Counted from the first letter of the stretch, positions 53,630 through 63,444 are shown. The stretch: 64,000 bases of DNA from Zafaria cholistanensis (GCF_008580665.1 NZ_BKDJ01000003.1:62001-126000), one strand, 5' to 3'. The notes: a model not told the origin generated them from the sequence alone. A program made the numbers and translations.

Positions 53630-53661
53630 GCAGGGAGAACGGTCAGCAGGGAGAACGGTCA
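53630..53661 (+). repeat. 16-bp direct repeat, 2 copies plus part
   Basis: GCAGGGAGAACGGTCA occurs twice in tandem and a third partial copy (GCAGGGAGGGA) continues into the 3' end of the kinase-pabB gene. The stop codon of that gene (complement TCA at 53659-53661) is supplied by the repeat. Confidence 0.85.
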
Positions 53662-55800
53662 GCAGGGAGGGAAGCGGGACCCGAGCGCGGAGAGCACCCC
53701 GTGGGCCTTGGTCACGACCTCGTCCCACTCCTGTTCGGGCACCGAATCGGCGGTCACCGCGCCGCCGACGCCGAGGGACAGGTCCCATCCGGCGTGATCC
53801 TGTCCGTCGTAGTCCTGTCCGTTTTGGGCGCGGGTGGCCACGAGGGTGCGGATCACCACGGCCAGGTCGGCTGCCCCGGTGTGGGAGAAGTACCCGACGG
53901 CCCCGGCGTAGATGCCCCGGGGCCGTTCGTCCTCGAGGCGGTCCAGGATCGCCATGGTGGAGATCTTCGGAGCCCCGGTCATGGACCCGGCCGGAAACGC
54001 GGCCGCCACCGCCTCGGCGCGGACCGCGTCCGGGCGCAGCCGTGCATCGATTGTGGACACCATTTGGTGCACGGTCGCGTAGGTCTCGATCGCGCACAGC
54101 CGCGGCACGGCCAGCGTGGCGGGATCGGCCGAACGGACCAGGTCGTTGCGCAGCAGGTCCACGATCATGATGTTTTCCGCCCGGTCCTTGGGGGAGGAAG
54201 CCAGGTCCGCCCGCAGCGCCGCGTCGGCCGCCGGGTCCGCCCCGCGCCCGCGGGTGCCCTTGATCGGCTCCGCGCGCATCCACCCGTCGGCGCCGATGCG
54301 CAGGAACCGCTCCGGAGAGGTGCTGGCCACCGCCGTCGGCCCAAACCGCACGAAGTGCGCGAACGGGGCCGGGTTGCGCCGGCGCAGCGCCCCGTAGGCA
54401 CGCCACGGGTCGAACCCGCCCGCAACGCGCGCGCTGAGCGCGGTGGTCAGGCAGACCTCATACGTGTTGCCTTCGGCGATCTCGGCCTGCGCCTCACGCA
54501 CCTTCGCCAGGTAGCGCGCACGCGTATCGGCGCAGCCGAACGCCGGCGGCGGTACCGGCGGCGCCGCGACCGGATCGCCTGCCGTCCCGTCTCCGCCCTC
54601 AGCGGTTCCCAGCCGGACGACGGCGGCCTCCGCGGCGTCGAGCCACGCCTCCGCCTCGGGGGCGGCGAGCGCGAGCAGCCACGCCTCGCCGGCGTCGTGG
54701 TCCAGCACCACGCCGCGGGCGGCATGGACCAGGGCCGCGTCCGGAAGGGGCGCGGGCACGTCGGAGCCTCCGGTTTCGCGTTTGAGTTCGTAGCCCAGCC
54801 ACCCCAGCCACCCCAGGGCAAACCCGGCTTCCAGCCCGTCCGGGGCCTGGACCCGGGGCAGGCCCCACACCCGTTCCAGCCAGCCGAAGAAGGGGCCGCG
54901 GATCCGTGCCTCGGCGCAGCCGGCGGCGAACCAGGTCGTGCCGCCGCTGTGGCGGGCCCGGGCCCCGAGGGAGCCGGAGCCGTCGGCCAGGATGCTGAAG
55001 CGGTTGCGTCCGCCCGGGTCGGCGGTGCCGGTGTTGGAGGAATCGAGCAGCACCGCGTGCGCGCTTCCCGCGTACAGGTCCTCGAACAGGGCGGGGGCAA
55101 CGCCGGTCGGGGCAGGCCCCTCGGGCAGGCGGACGCGCCGGGTGCGCAGCGCCAGCGCGGCGCCGGCGTCGATTTCGGGGCGCAGTGCCTCCTGGAGGGC
55201 GGGCAGCCCGGACAGCACGCGCAGCGTGTCCGCGGGCGCGCTGCCGTCGGCGGGGTTGTAGACCATGACGTCGGCCGCGGCCGGGACATCGTCGCCGGCC
55301 AGCCAGACGTCCTCCTGCCGGGCCCACCGGTCCCAATGCGCGGCGTACGTTGCGCCGTCGCGGGCCAGCGCCCTCGACTTGCGGTCCGCGCCGTCCACCT
55401 CCACCCACACCAGGGCGTCGAGGCCGGCGCGTGCCGCCGCGGCGCCGGCACCGACGCCTTCGACCAGCACGACGGGCGCGGCCGGGGTGGTGCGGCGCTC
55501 GCCGTCGCGGTCCGCTGCCCAGTCCCAGGCGGTCCAGACGGCCTCTTCGCCGCGGCGCAGCGGGTCCAGGACCTCGCGCCGGTAGCGCTCGATCCCGGCA
55601 GCCAGGCCGTCCCAGCCGGGGTAGATGTCCTCAAGGTGGAACAGGGCCACCGGGCGGTGGCGGCGCAGCGCGGTGGCCAGTTCCAGGGCAAGCGTGCTCT
55701 TGCCGGCCCCGGAGCGGCCGTCGATGGCGATCACCACCGGCCGGCCTGGAGGGGGGCTGGCCGGCGGGCGGTGGGCGGGGTTAGTGCGGGCGGTGTCCAC
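53659..55800 (-). CDS. P-loop uridine kinase-like domain fused to aminodeoxychorismate synthase component I (PabB)
   Basis: The 713-residue protein has two unrelated parts. Residues about 18-205 are a P-loop kinase: Walker A GRSGAGKST (28-36), the LEDIYPGWDGL segment (56-66) with the acidic residue of nucleoside kinases, a VVLVEGVGAG strand (110-119) and a lid-like DRKSRALARDG. Residues about 215-713 are a chorismate-utilising PabB. Hallmarks are EPIKGTRGRG (the catalytic lysine of PabB-type enzymes), DLLRNDLVR, ETYATVHQMVSTI and PAGSMTGAPK. PabB makes aminodeoxychorismate with a PabA amidotransferase, which is not in this window. No frame break separates the two halves. Confidence 0.85.
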   Translation of the reverse strand: MDTARTNPAHRPPASPPPGRPVVIAIDGRSGAGKSTLALELATALRRHRPVALFHLEDIYPGWDGLAAGIERYRREVLDPLRRGEEAVWTAWDWAADRDGERRTTPAAPVVLVEGVGAGAAAARAGLDALVWVEVDGADRKSRALARDGATYAAHWDRWARQEDVWLAGDDVPAAADVMVYNPADGSAPADTLRVLSGLPALQEALRPEIDAGAALALRTRRVRLPEGPAPTGVAPALFEDLYAGSAHAVLLDSSNTGTADPGGRNRFSILADGSGSLGARARHSGGTTWFAAGCAEARIRGPFFGWLERVWGLPRVQAPDGLEAGFALGWLGWLGYELKRETGGSDVPAPLPDAALVHAARGVVLDHDAGEAWLLALAAPEAEAWLDAAEAAVVRLGTAEGGDGTAGDPVAAPPVPPPAFGCADTRARYLAKVREAQAEIAEGNTYEVCLTTALSARVAGGFDPWRAYGALRRRNPAPFAHFVRFGPTAVASTSPERFLRIGADGWMRAEPIKGTRGRGADPAADAALRADLASSPKDRAENIMIVDLLRNDLVRSADPATLAVPRLCAIETYATVHQMVSTIDARLRPDAVRAEAVAAAFPAGSMTGAPKISTMAILDRLEDERPRGIYAGAVGYFSHTGAADLAVVIRTLVATRAQNGQDYDGQDHAGWDLSLGVGGAVTADSVPEQEWDEVVTKAHGVLSALGSRFPPC

Positions 55801-55827
55801 GGGAACCAGAGCCTAGTGCACGGGGGC

Positions 55828-56496
55828 TTAGTGAACGAACGCGAGCAGGGCCGCGACGAGGATGAACAGCGTGCCGAAGGTCCGGTTGAGCGCCAGCTGC
55901 CCCCGGGCGCCGCGGGTGAAGCGGCGCACGCTCTTGGCCGCCGCGGCGAAGAAGAACCACATGACCAGGATGTCCACGGCCACCACGGTGGCGGTCAGCA
56001 CCGCATACTGCGGCAGCAGGGGCTGCCCCGGGCGGACGAACTGCGGGGTGAAGGCCAGGAAGAAGACGATCGCCTTGGGGTTGAGCAGGTTCACCCAGAG
56101 CCCGCGCCGGAACATGGACCATCCGGATTCAGGCCATCCGGACCCCTCCCGGCCCGGCTGGCTTCGGCCGGGGACTTGCGCGGAGGCCTCCTGCTGCCCG
56201 CCGGCGGGGCGGGGCCTGTCCAGGAGGAGCCGCACGCCGAGGAAGACCAGGTAGGCGGCTCCCGCGTAGCGGATGGCCGCGAACGCGGGGGGCGAACCGC
56301 TGACCAGCAGCCCGACCCCGGCGGCCACGATGGCCACGTGGGCCACCAGGGCCGCCTGCTGCCCCAGGATGCCCCAGATGGACCGGCGGAACCCCGCGTT
56401 GAGGGAGTTGGTCATGGTGTTGATGGCGCCGGCGCCGGGGGTGAAGCTGATCAGCGCGGAGGCGCCCAACAGGGACAGCCAGAGGGAAAGGGTCAC
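55828..56496 (-). CDS. LysE-family amino acid exporter
   Basis: The 222-residue membrane protein (GTG 56496) has about six helices. SFTPGAGAINTMTNSLNAGFRRSIWGILGQQAA is the LysE/RhtB signature (in two parts), and GLWVNLLNPKAIVFFLAFTPQF the second. It should export an amino acid or related compound. It follows the methyltransferase gene on the same strand at a distance of 72 bases. Confidence 0.9.
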   Translation of the reverse strand: MTLSLWLSLLGASALISFTPGAGAINTMTNSLNAGFRRSIWGILGQQAALVAHVAIVAAGVGLLVSGSPPAFAAIRYAGAAYLVFLGVRLLLDRPRPAGGQQEASAQVPGRSQPGREGSGWPESGWSMFRRGLWVNLLNPKAIVFFLAFTPQFVRPGQPLLPQYAVLTATVVAVDILVMWFFFAAAAKSVRRFTRGARGQLALNRTFGTLFILVAALLAFVH

Positions 56497-56568
56497 GCGG
56501 AGATTCTAGTGGGCCCCTTCCGGGGTCCGGCGCCGGGCCCCGGTTCCGGCGGCCCGCCGCCGCAGGCC

Positions 56569-57399
56569 CTACTCCAGCGGTTTGGTGGCGATGATTTCCG
56601 TGCTCGGCATCAGGAACAGGGCCCCCGGATCCATGGCCCACGCCCGCCACCCCGCGGAGATCCTCTCCAAATCCCCGGCGCTGGCGAACCCCCGCTCCAG
56701 GGCCTGGTCCGCATAGTTGGATTCGAGGACGCGCTCGGCCCAGGACAGCCCGTGCTCGCGCCGCTTCTCTTCCGTGGCGTAGAGCCAGACGGAAGCCGAG
56801 GGCTCCAGCTGGTCCGGGCTGAAGCCGGCCGCGATCGCCCACTCCAGCAGGTGGCGTCCGGCGTTGGGCTCGGCGCCGTTGGACCGGGAGGTCTTCTCGT
56901 ACACCGTCCGCCACTGGTCCAGTTCCGGCAGCTGCGGGTGCCAGGACATGGCCCCGTAGTCGGCCTCGCGCACGGCCACGATTCCGCCCGGGCGGGCCAC
57001 GCGGCGCATTTCGCGCAGCGCCGCGACCGGGTCCACGAGGTGGTGCAGCACCTGGTGGGCATGGACGACGTCGAAGGTCCCGTCCGCGAAGGGGAGGTCG
57101 TAGATGTTGCCGGCGGCGAAGTCCACGCCGCGCGCACCCTGTTCCGAGGCCAGCCGCCGGGCGTGGGCGACGACCTCCTCCGACCGGTCCAGCCCGGTGG
57201 CGTGGCCGGAGCCGTCGGGGGAAGCCACAAGGGCGGCCAGCCCGCAGGTGATGGTGCCCGGGCCGCAGCCCACATCCAGCACGCGCAGGCCCGGACGCAG
57301 GCGCGGCAGCAGGTACGCGGCGGAGTCGGCCGCAGTGCGCCGCGCGTGCGCGCCGACGACGCTGGAATGGTGACCGTGGGAGTAGACCTCGTCGTTCAT
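56569..57399 (-). CDS. Class I SAM-dependent methyltransferase
   Basis: The 276-residue protein has motif I VLDVGCGPGTI, the acidic end of strand 2 TGLDRSEE, VDFAAGNIYDLPFADGTFDVVHAHQVLHHL (motifs II-III, in two parts) and RVARPGGIVAVRE. It is a Methyltransf_11/UbiE-like soluble enzyme. The substrate is not evident; no biosynthetic partner adjoins. Confidence 0.85.
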   Translation of the reverse strand: MNDEVYSHGHHSSVVGAHARRTAADSAAYLLPRLRPGLRVLDVGCGPGTITCGLAALVASPDGSGHATGLDRSEEVVAHARRLASEQGARGVDFAAGNIYDLPFADGTFDVVHAHQVLHHLVDPVAALREMRRVARPGGIVAVREADYGAMSWHPQLPELDQWRTVYEKTSRSNGAEPNAGRHLLEWAIAAGFSPDQLEPSASVWLYATEEKRREHGLSWAERVLESNYADQALERGFASAGDLERISAGWRAWAMDPGALFLMPSTEIIATKPLE

Positions 57400-57555
57400 G
57401 GTCAGAGCCTAGGACCTGGGGGCGGGGATGTCCGCGCAGGTTGCGCTGTTTTGCGCCGCGCCGGCGGGCGCCTTCCGGTCGGCGCCGGGACGCCCCGGCG
57501 GTGCCGTGCGGCGGGCCCCGTGGCGGACCCCGCACCGGCAGGCCCAAGCTACTGG

Positions 57556-57771
57556 TAGAATTGGGGTTCGGCCATGTCCCCAGCGGAACCGTGGCCGAGC
57601 GTCGACAGATTTGACCGTCCCCGTCGGGCCCCGCGCCACAGCGTGCAGGCCCGCCGCCGGGACGGCGGGCGGATCCGCCCGCTCCGGCCCCGTGGGGGCC
57701 CAGAACTTCTCTTCCTTCGGCGACACCAGCGCGCCGGTCCCGGCGTGCGCCGCTACGACCGAAAGCAGCCC
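57556..57771 (+). promoter_or_regulatory. Promoter-like -10 and long leader of the DEAD-box gene
   Basis: TAGAAT at 57556-57561 in TACTGGTAGAATTGGG fits a -10 box; a matching -35 is not clear. The GTG start of the helicase lies about 205 nt further on, so the RNA leader would be long. The leader is GC-rich with a strong stem (CGCCGCCGGGACGGCGGGCG region, 57650-57669). Long structured leaders are a feature of cold-induced DEAD-box mRNAs, which is an inference here. The whole 57400-57771 interval has no other gene. Confidence 0.45.
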
Positions 57772-59496
57772 GTGAGCGCTACCTTCACTTCCCTCGGCGT
57801 GCCCGCCGACCTCGCCGACGTCCTCGCCCGCCAGGGCATCGACTCGGCCTTCCCCATCCAGGAAGCCACCCTGCCGACCACGCTGGCCGGCGGCGACGTC
57901 CTGGGCCGCGGGCAGACCGGCTCCGGCAAGACCATCGCCTTCTCGCTGCCCCTGGTGGCCCGGCTGGCCGCGGACCCCAAGCCGCGCCGCGCCCGCTTCC
58001 CGCGCGCCCTGATCATGGCGCCCACCCGCGAGCTCGCGACCCAGATCTCCCGCACCGTGATGCCGCTGGCGGAGGCCAAGAACCTGCGCACCGCCGTCGT
58101 CTTCGGCGGCGTGTCCCAGGCGCGCCAGGAGAAGGACCTCAACGCCGGGGTCGACATCCTCATCGCCTGCCCCGGACGCCTTGAAGACCTGCTGAACCAG
58201 AAGTGCGCGGACCTGTCCCGCCTCGAAGTCTCGGTGCTCGACGAGGCCGACCACATGGCCGACCTCGGGTTCCTTCCGGTGGTCAAGCGGATCCTCGACC
58301 GCGCCCCGCGCGGCATCCAGCACATGCTGTTCTCCGCGACCCTGGACAACGGCGTCGACAAGCTCGTCGACCGCTACCTGACCAGCCCCACCATCCATTC
58401 CGTGGATGCTCCCAAGGCCGCCGTCAACACCATGGAGCACCACGTGTTCCTGGTGGACGCGGACCTGAAGAAGGACCTTGTCCACGAGCTGGCCTCCGGC
58501 GCGGGCCGGCGCATCATGTTCATGCGGACCAAGCACCACGCCAAGAAGATGGCCCAGTGGCTCTCCAAGTCCGGGGTTCCGGCGGTGGACCTGCACGGCA
58601 ACCTGTCCCAGAACGCCCGCGACCGCAACCTGGAGGCGTTCTCCTCCGGTGCCGCCCGCGTGCTCGTGGCCACCGACGTCGCCGCCCGCGGCGTGCACGT
58701 GGACGGCGTCGAACTGGTGGTCCACGTCGATCCGCCGGCGGAGCACAAGGCCTACCTGCACCGCTCCGGCCGCACCGCCCGCGCCGGCTCCGACGGAACC
58801 GTGGTCACCATCGCGACCCCCGACCAGCAGGGCGATGTCCGCTCGCTGCTCAAGGCCGCCGGGCTGAAGGTGCCCTTCGAGTCCGTGTCCCCGGATTCCG
58901 ACGCCGTGGCCGCCGTCCGTGGCGAGAAGGCCGCCAAGGTGGCTTACGCAGCGCCCGTGGTCCAGCAGCCGCAGCAGCGCAAGGCGGCCTCCGGCGAGGG
59001 GGCCGGACGTGCCCGCGGCCGTGGCCGTGGACGCGGCCGCGGCACGGAGCGCGGCCTTGAGCGTGCCGGTGTGGCGGAAGCCGGCGGCGAGCGCCGCACG
59101 GAGATCCGCCAGCCGGCGGAGCGTTCCGGGGCCCCGGCGCGCCGCGGTTCCGGCCGTGCCGCTTCGGTCCAGGCCGGGGCCGGCGCGGAATCCCGCGGCG
59201 ACCGCGGAGCGGCCCGCCGCCAGCCGGCCGAGCGTGCCGGATCGGGCCAGCCCGGCCAGTCCCGTTCCGGCCGGGGCACCCGGGCCGGTGCCGAGGGCCA
59301 GGCTGCCCGCGGCACCCAGAAGCCGGGCGTGCCCGCAGGCCGGGGGACCCGCGCCGGCACGGCCCAGCGTCCGGCCGCCGGTCGGGGTGGAAACACCATC
59401 GCGGACGCGATCGGCCGCGACCTGGCCCAGGCCGCCACGGGCCGGGCCCGCGGCAACCGCCGCGCCACCGCGCCCCAGTCGAACCAGAAGCACTAG
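57772..59496 (+). CDS. DEAD-box RNA helicase with RG-rich tail
   Basis: A 574-residue helicase from GTG 57772. The Q motif (FPIQEATLP), motif I GQTGSGKT, Ia APTRELA, II DEAD (VLDEADHMADLG), III SAT, V ATDVAARGVHV and VI HRSGRTARAG are all present (core about 1-375). The tail from about 400 is rich in Arg, Gly, Ala and Gln (RARGRGRGRGRGTE and later RGTRAGT repeats), as in RNA-chaperone helicases that act on ribosomes or mRNA decay. The final codons NQKH and the TAG lie inside an 18-bp tandem repeat. An earlier in-frame start would include the leader and is rejected. Confidence 0.93.
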   Translation: MSATFTSLGVPADLADVLARQGIDSAFPIQEATLPTTLAGGDVLGRGQTGSGKTIAFSLPLVARLAADPKPRRARFPRALIMAPTRELATQISRTVMPLAEAKNLRTAVVFGGVSQARQEKDLNAGVDILIACPGRLEDLLNQKCADLSRLEVSVLDEADHMADLGFLPVVKRILDRAPRGIQHMLFSATLDNGVDKLVDRYLTSPTIHSVDAPKAAVNTMEHHVFLVDADLKKDLVHELASGAGRRIMFMRTKHHAKKMAQWLSKSGVPAVDLHGNLSQNARDRNLEAFSSGAARVLVATDVAARGVHVDGVELVVHVDPPAEHKAYLHRSGRTARAGSDGTVVTIATPDQQGDVRSLLKAAGLKVPFESVSPDSDAVAAVRGEKAAKVAYAAPVVQQPQQRKAASGEGAGRARGRGRGRGRGTERGLERAGVAEAGGERRTEIRQPAERSGAPARRGSGRAASVQAGAGAESRGDRGAARRQPAERAGSGQPGQSRSGRGTRAGAEGQAARGTQKPGVPAGRGTRAGTAQRPAAGRGGNTIADAIGRDLAQAATGRARGNRRATAPQSNQKH

Positions 59497-59571
59497 TTAA
59501 ACCCGAAGTACCGGTTCAACGCGAAGCGCCGGTTGAACCACAAGCAGTGGGCCGGCCAGAAGCGCTGGTCC
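59482..59571 (+). repeat. 18-bp tandem repeat, 5 copies, running through the helicase stop codon
   Basis: Units begin at 59482, 59500, 59518, 59536 and 59554 (for example AACCCGAAGTACCGGTTC, AACGCGAAGCGCCGGTTG). The first copy contains the last codons and TAG of the helicase gene. Read in the helicase frame beyond TAG, the units give a six-residue pattern: NPKYRF, NAKRRL, NHKQWA, GQKRWS. The frame stays open to the TGA at 59722-59724. Confidence 0.85.
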
Positions 59572-59579
59572 GGCCCTCA

Positions 59580-59613
59580 GGTCCCCGCCTCCCCCGTGGA
59601 GGCGGGGACCTTT
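59580..59613 (+). terminator. Rho-independent terminator of the helicase gene
   Basis: Perfect 13-bp stem (GGTCCCCGCCTCC, 59580-59592, and complement 59598-59610), loop CCCGT, followed by TTT. Confidence 0.85.
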
Positions 59614-59662
59614 GCGTTAGGGCGGGACGTCGGGGACGGGGGCTTCGCGCTGGGCGTAATGC

Positions 59663-59693
59663 CGCCTCCGCCCCGAAAACCGGGGCGGAGGCG
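59663..59693. terminator. Second hairpin before the dnaK promoter
   Basis: 13-bp stem (CGCCTCCGCCCCG and its complement) with loop AAAAC. It may insulate the heat-shock promoter from upstream transcription. No T-run. Confidence 0.5.
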
Positions 59694-59714
59694 CGGAGGA
59701 AACGGGCCGCCGGG

Positions 59715-59745
59715 CCAAAGTTGAGCGTTCAGCGCTCAACTTTGG
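59715..59745. promoter_or_regulatory. HAIR operator 1 (HspR binding site)
   Basis: The core TTGAG-N9-CTCAA at 59721-59739 matches the HAIR consensus CTTGAGT-N7-ACTCAAG in spacing. It extends to 13-bp perfect arms, CCAAAGTTGAGCG at 59715-59727 and the complement at 59733-59745. It lies just upstream of the -35 box of dnaK. Confidence 0.9.
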
Positions 59746-59746
59746 A

Positions 59747-59774
59747 TTGACACGCGGGAGGCGGGGAGTAGAGT
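59747..59774 (+). promoter_or_regulatory. dnaK operon promoter
   Basis: TTGACA at 59747-59752, 16-bp spacer, TAGAGT at 59769-59774. This is a vegetative-type promoter placed between and overlapping two HAIR sites, as expected for HspR repression. The dnaK ATG is about 70 bases downstream. Confidence 0.85.
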
Positions 59775-59792
59775 TGAGTGCAGAACGCTCAA
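59774..59792. promoter_or_regulatory. HAIR operator 2 (HspR binding site)
   Basis: TTGAG-N9-CTCAA at 59774-59792 begins at the last base of the -10 box and covers the likely transcription start. With operator 1 it brackets the promoter; centres are 53 bp apart, about five helical turns, so two HspR dimers could bind the same face. Confidence 0.9.
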
Positions 59793-59846
59793 TCCGGCCT
59801 CCGGAGGGGGCAGTGAACCAGTTTTCCCAGAAAGGCAGGAAGCACC

Positions 59847-61697
<1,851 letters not shown>

Positions 61698-61709
61698 GAC
61701 GGTAGCGAC

Positions 61710-62285
61710 ATGCCCCACCACGGCAATGACGAGGCGCACGAGCACGGGCAAGAGCACGCGCACGAGCACGAGGAAGTCACCCCGGTAGACGAGCCGCACG
61801 ACGACGGCGACGCGCTCGCCCAGGCCGAGGCGATCCTGAACGAGGCTGCCGCGGACACCGCGGCCCCGACGGGCCGCGAGGCCGAGCTCCGCGAGGACCT
61901 GCTGCGCCTTCAGGCCGAGTACGTCAACTACCGCAAGCGCGTCGAGCGCGACCGCGAGGCCGTGCGCGAGCTGGCCGTGCAGTCCGTGCTCTCCCACCTG
62001 CTGCCGGTGCTGGATGACATCGAAGCGGGCCGCGCCGCCGGAGACCTCGGCGAGGGGCCGTTCGCGGCGATCGCCAACAAGCTCGACGGTGTCCTGGCCG
62101 GGCTGGGCCTGGAGCGCATCGCCGAGGTTGGGGTGGAGTTTGACCCGAACGTCCACGAGGCGCTGCTGCAGCAGCCGGTCCCGGGGGTCCCCGCGGACCA
62201 CGTCGGACAGGTCCTGCGCAACGGATACCGGAAGGGCGAGCGGATCATCCGCGCCGCCCAGGTGATCGTCTCCACCGGCGAGTAG
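61710..62285 (+). CDS. grpE: Nucleotide exchange factor GrpE
   Basis: 191 residues. A His/Glu-rich N-terminus (HHGNDEAHEHGQEHAHEHEE) precedes a long coiled coil (LREDLLRLQAEYVNYRKRVERD) and the beta-domain with VGVEFDPNVHEALLQQPVPGV and VLRNGYRKGERIIRAAQVIVS. It opens the DnaK nucleotide site. The gene starts 12 bases after dnaK. The His-rich leader is longer than usual and may bind metal, which is speculative. Confidence 0.97.
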   Translation: MPHHGNDEAHEHGQEHAHEHEEVTPVDEPHDDGDALAQAEAILNEAAADTAAPTGREAELREDLLRLQAEYVNYRKRVERDREAVRELAVQSVLSHLLPVLDDIEAGRAAGDLGEGPFAAIANKLDGVLAGLGLERIAEVGVEFDPNVHEALLQQPVPGVPADHVGQVLRNGYRKGERIIRAAQVIVSTGE

Positions 62286-62293
62286 CACCGGCG

Positions 62294-62335
62294 GGCAGCA
62301 CCGCCGCGCACGCGGGCAGCAGCCCCGCGCACGCG
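62294..62335 (+). repeat. 21-bp direct repeat, 2 copies, after grpE
   Basis: GGCAGCACCGCCGCGCACGCG and GGCAGCAGCCCCGCGCACGCG (20 and more bases, one unit each) lie 8 bases after the grpE stop and just before the intergenic hairpin. Confidence 0.75.
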
Positions 62336-62341
62336 GACCAT

Positions 62342-62377
62342 GCCTGACGGCCCCGCCTCCGGGCGGGGCCGTCAGGC
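62342..62377 (+). promoter_or_regulatory. Strong hairpin between grpE and dnaJ
   Basis: A perfect 16-bp stem (GCCTGACGGCCCCGCC, 62342-62357, and complement 62362-62377) with loop TCCG lies inside the dnaK operon, about 50 bases before dnaJ. There is no T-run. It may cause partial termination or be an RNA processing/stability element, lowering dnaJ-hspR relative to dnaK-grpE. Confidence 0.7.
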
Positions 62378-62426
62378 CGTAACACCACCACCACAACAGA
62401 CCCCAGGAAGCAGAAGGAGCCGCCAC

Positions 62427-63401
62427 ATGGCCAGCCAGGATTGGGCGGAGAAGGACTTCTACGCGATCCTTGGCGTCTCCAAGGACGCCAGCGACGCCGA
62501 CATCAAGAAGGCCTACCGGAAGCTGGCGCGCACGTACCACCCGGACACCAACCAGGGGGATGCGGCCGCGGAACAAAAGTTCAAGGACATCACCGAGGCG
62601 CACGCGGTGCTCTCCGACCCCGAGGAGCGCCAGCAGTACGACGCCATCCGGGCCATGGGCTCCGGGGCGCGCTTCAGCGCCGGCGGGCAGGGCGGTGCCG
62701 GCGGGTTCGACGATGTCTTCGGGAACCTCTTCGGCGGCGGGCGCCAGCGGGGCGGTTTCCGCGGGGGCGGGTTCGGCGGCGGCCAGGTCCCGCCGGAATT
62801 CGCGGACCTGTTTGGCGGCGGCGGCTTCGGCGGGGGCGGATTCCAGCAGGCCCCGCGCAAGGGCGCGGACCGCACCGCCTCCACCACCATCTCCTTCGCC
62901 GGTTCCATCAACGGCACCACGGTGGGGCTGCGCGAACCCAGCGGCGAGGTGGTCGAGGTGCGCATTCCCGCGGGCATCAAGGACGGCCAGAGCGTGCGCG
63001 TGCGCGGCAAGGGCCAGCCCGGCCCGGCCGGGAACGGGGACCTGATCGTCAAGGTGTCCGTGCAGCCCCACCCGTTCTTCATCCGCGAGGACAACAACAT
63101 CCGCATCCACGTCCCGGTGACGTTTGCGGAGGCCGCGCTGGGCGGCCAGATCGAGGTCCCGACGCTGACGGGCGAGACCGTCAAGGTCAAAATCCCGCCG
63201 GGAACCAGCTCCGGGCGCACGCTGCGCCTGAGGGAGCGCGGGGTGCGCACCGCCAAGGGCACCGGCGACCTGCTGGTGACCGTTGACGTCGTGGTTCCGC
63301 AGAACCTCAACGCCAAGGCGGAAAAGGCCATCAGGGACTTTGCGGCCGCGACCGGTGACGCGGACCCCCGCGCCGGGCTCGCCGCCAAGGCTGCGCTCTA
63401 G
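62427..63401 (+). CDS. dnaJ: DnaJ-family co-chaperone without zinc finger
   Basis: A 324-residue protein from ATG 62427 (AAGGAG before). The J domain (about 5-72) carries HPD in RTYHPDTNQGDA. A Gly/Phe-rich region follows (about 85-150), then two C-terminal beta domains (GADRTASTTISFAGSINGTTV; IPAGIKDGQSVRVRGKG; VTFAEAALGGQIEVPTL). The four CxxCxGxG zinc motifs of class A DnaJ are absent; the protein has no cysteine. It is thus class B/CbpA-like although it occupies the dnaJ1 place in the operon. Confidence 0.93.
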   Translation: MASQDWAEKDFYAILGVSKDASDADIKKAYRKLARTYHPDTNQGDAAAEQKFKDITEAHAVLSDPEERQQYDAIRAMGSGARFSAGGQGGAGGFDDVFGNLFGGGRQRGGFRGGGFGGGQVPPEFADLFGGGGFGGGGFQQAPRKGADRTASTTISFAGSINGTTVGLREPSGEVVEVRIPAGIKDGQSVRVRGKGQPGPAGNGDLIVKVSVQPHPFFIREDNNIRIHVPVTFAEAALGGQIEVPTLTGETVKVKIPPGTSSGRTLRLRERGVRTAKGTGDLLVTVDVVVPQNLNAKAEKAIRDFAAATGDADPRAGLAAKAAL

Positions 63402-63444
63402 GGCCCCTCGGGGCCACGGACCACGGACCACGGGAGAGGAAGGT

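Noticed and set aside
53701-57558. 1285-codon open frame on the plus strand opposite kinase-pabB, lysE and the methyltransferase
   Set aside because: It is antisense to three recognisable genes and its translation is low-complexity Gly/Arg/Pro/Val typical of shadow frames in GC-rich DNA.
57574-57771. N-terminal extension of the DEAD-box helicase
   Set aside because: The translated leader is Arg/Pro-rich and unrelated to the family; the Q motif begins normally after GTG 57772.
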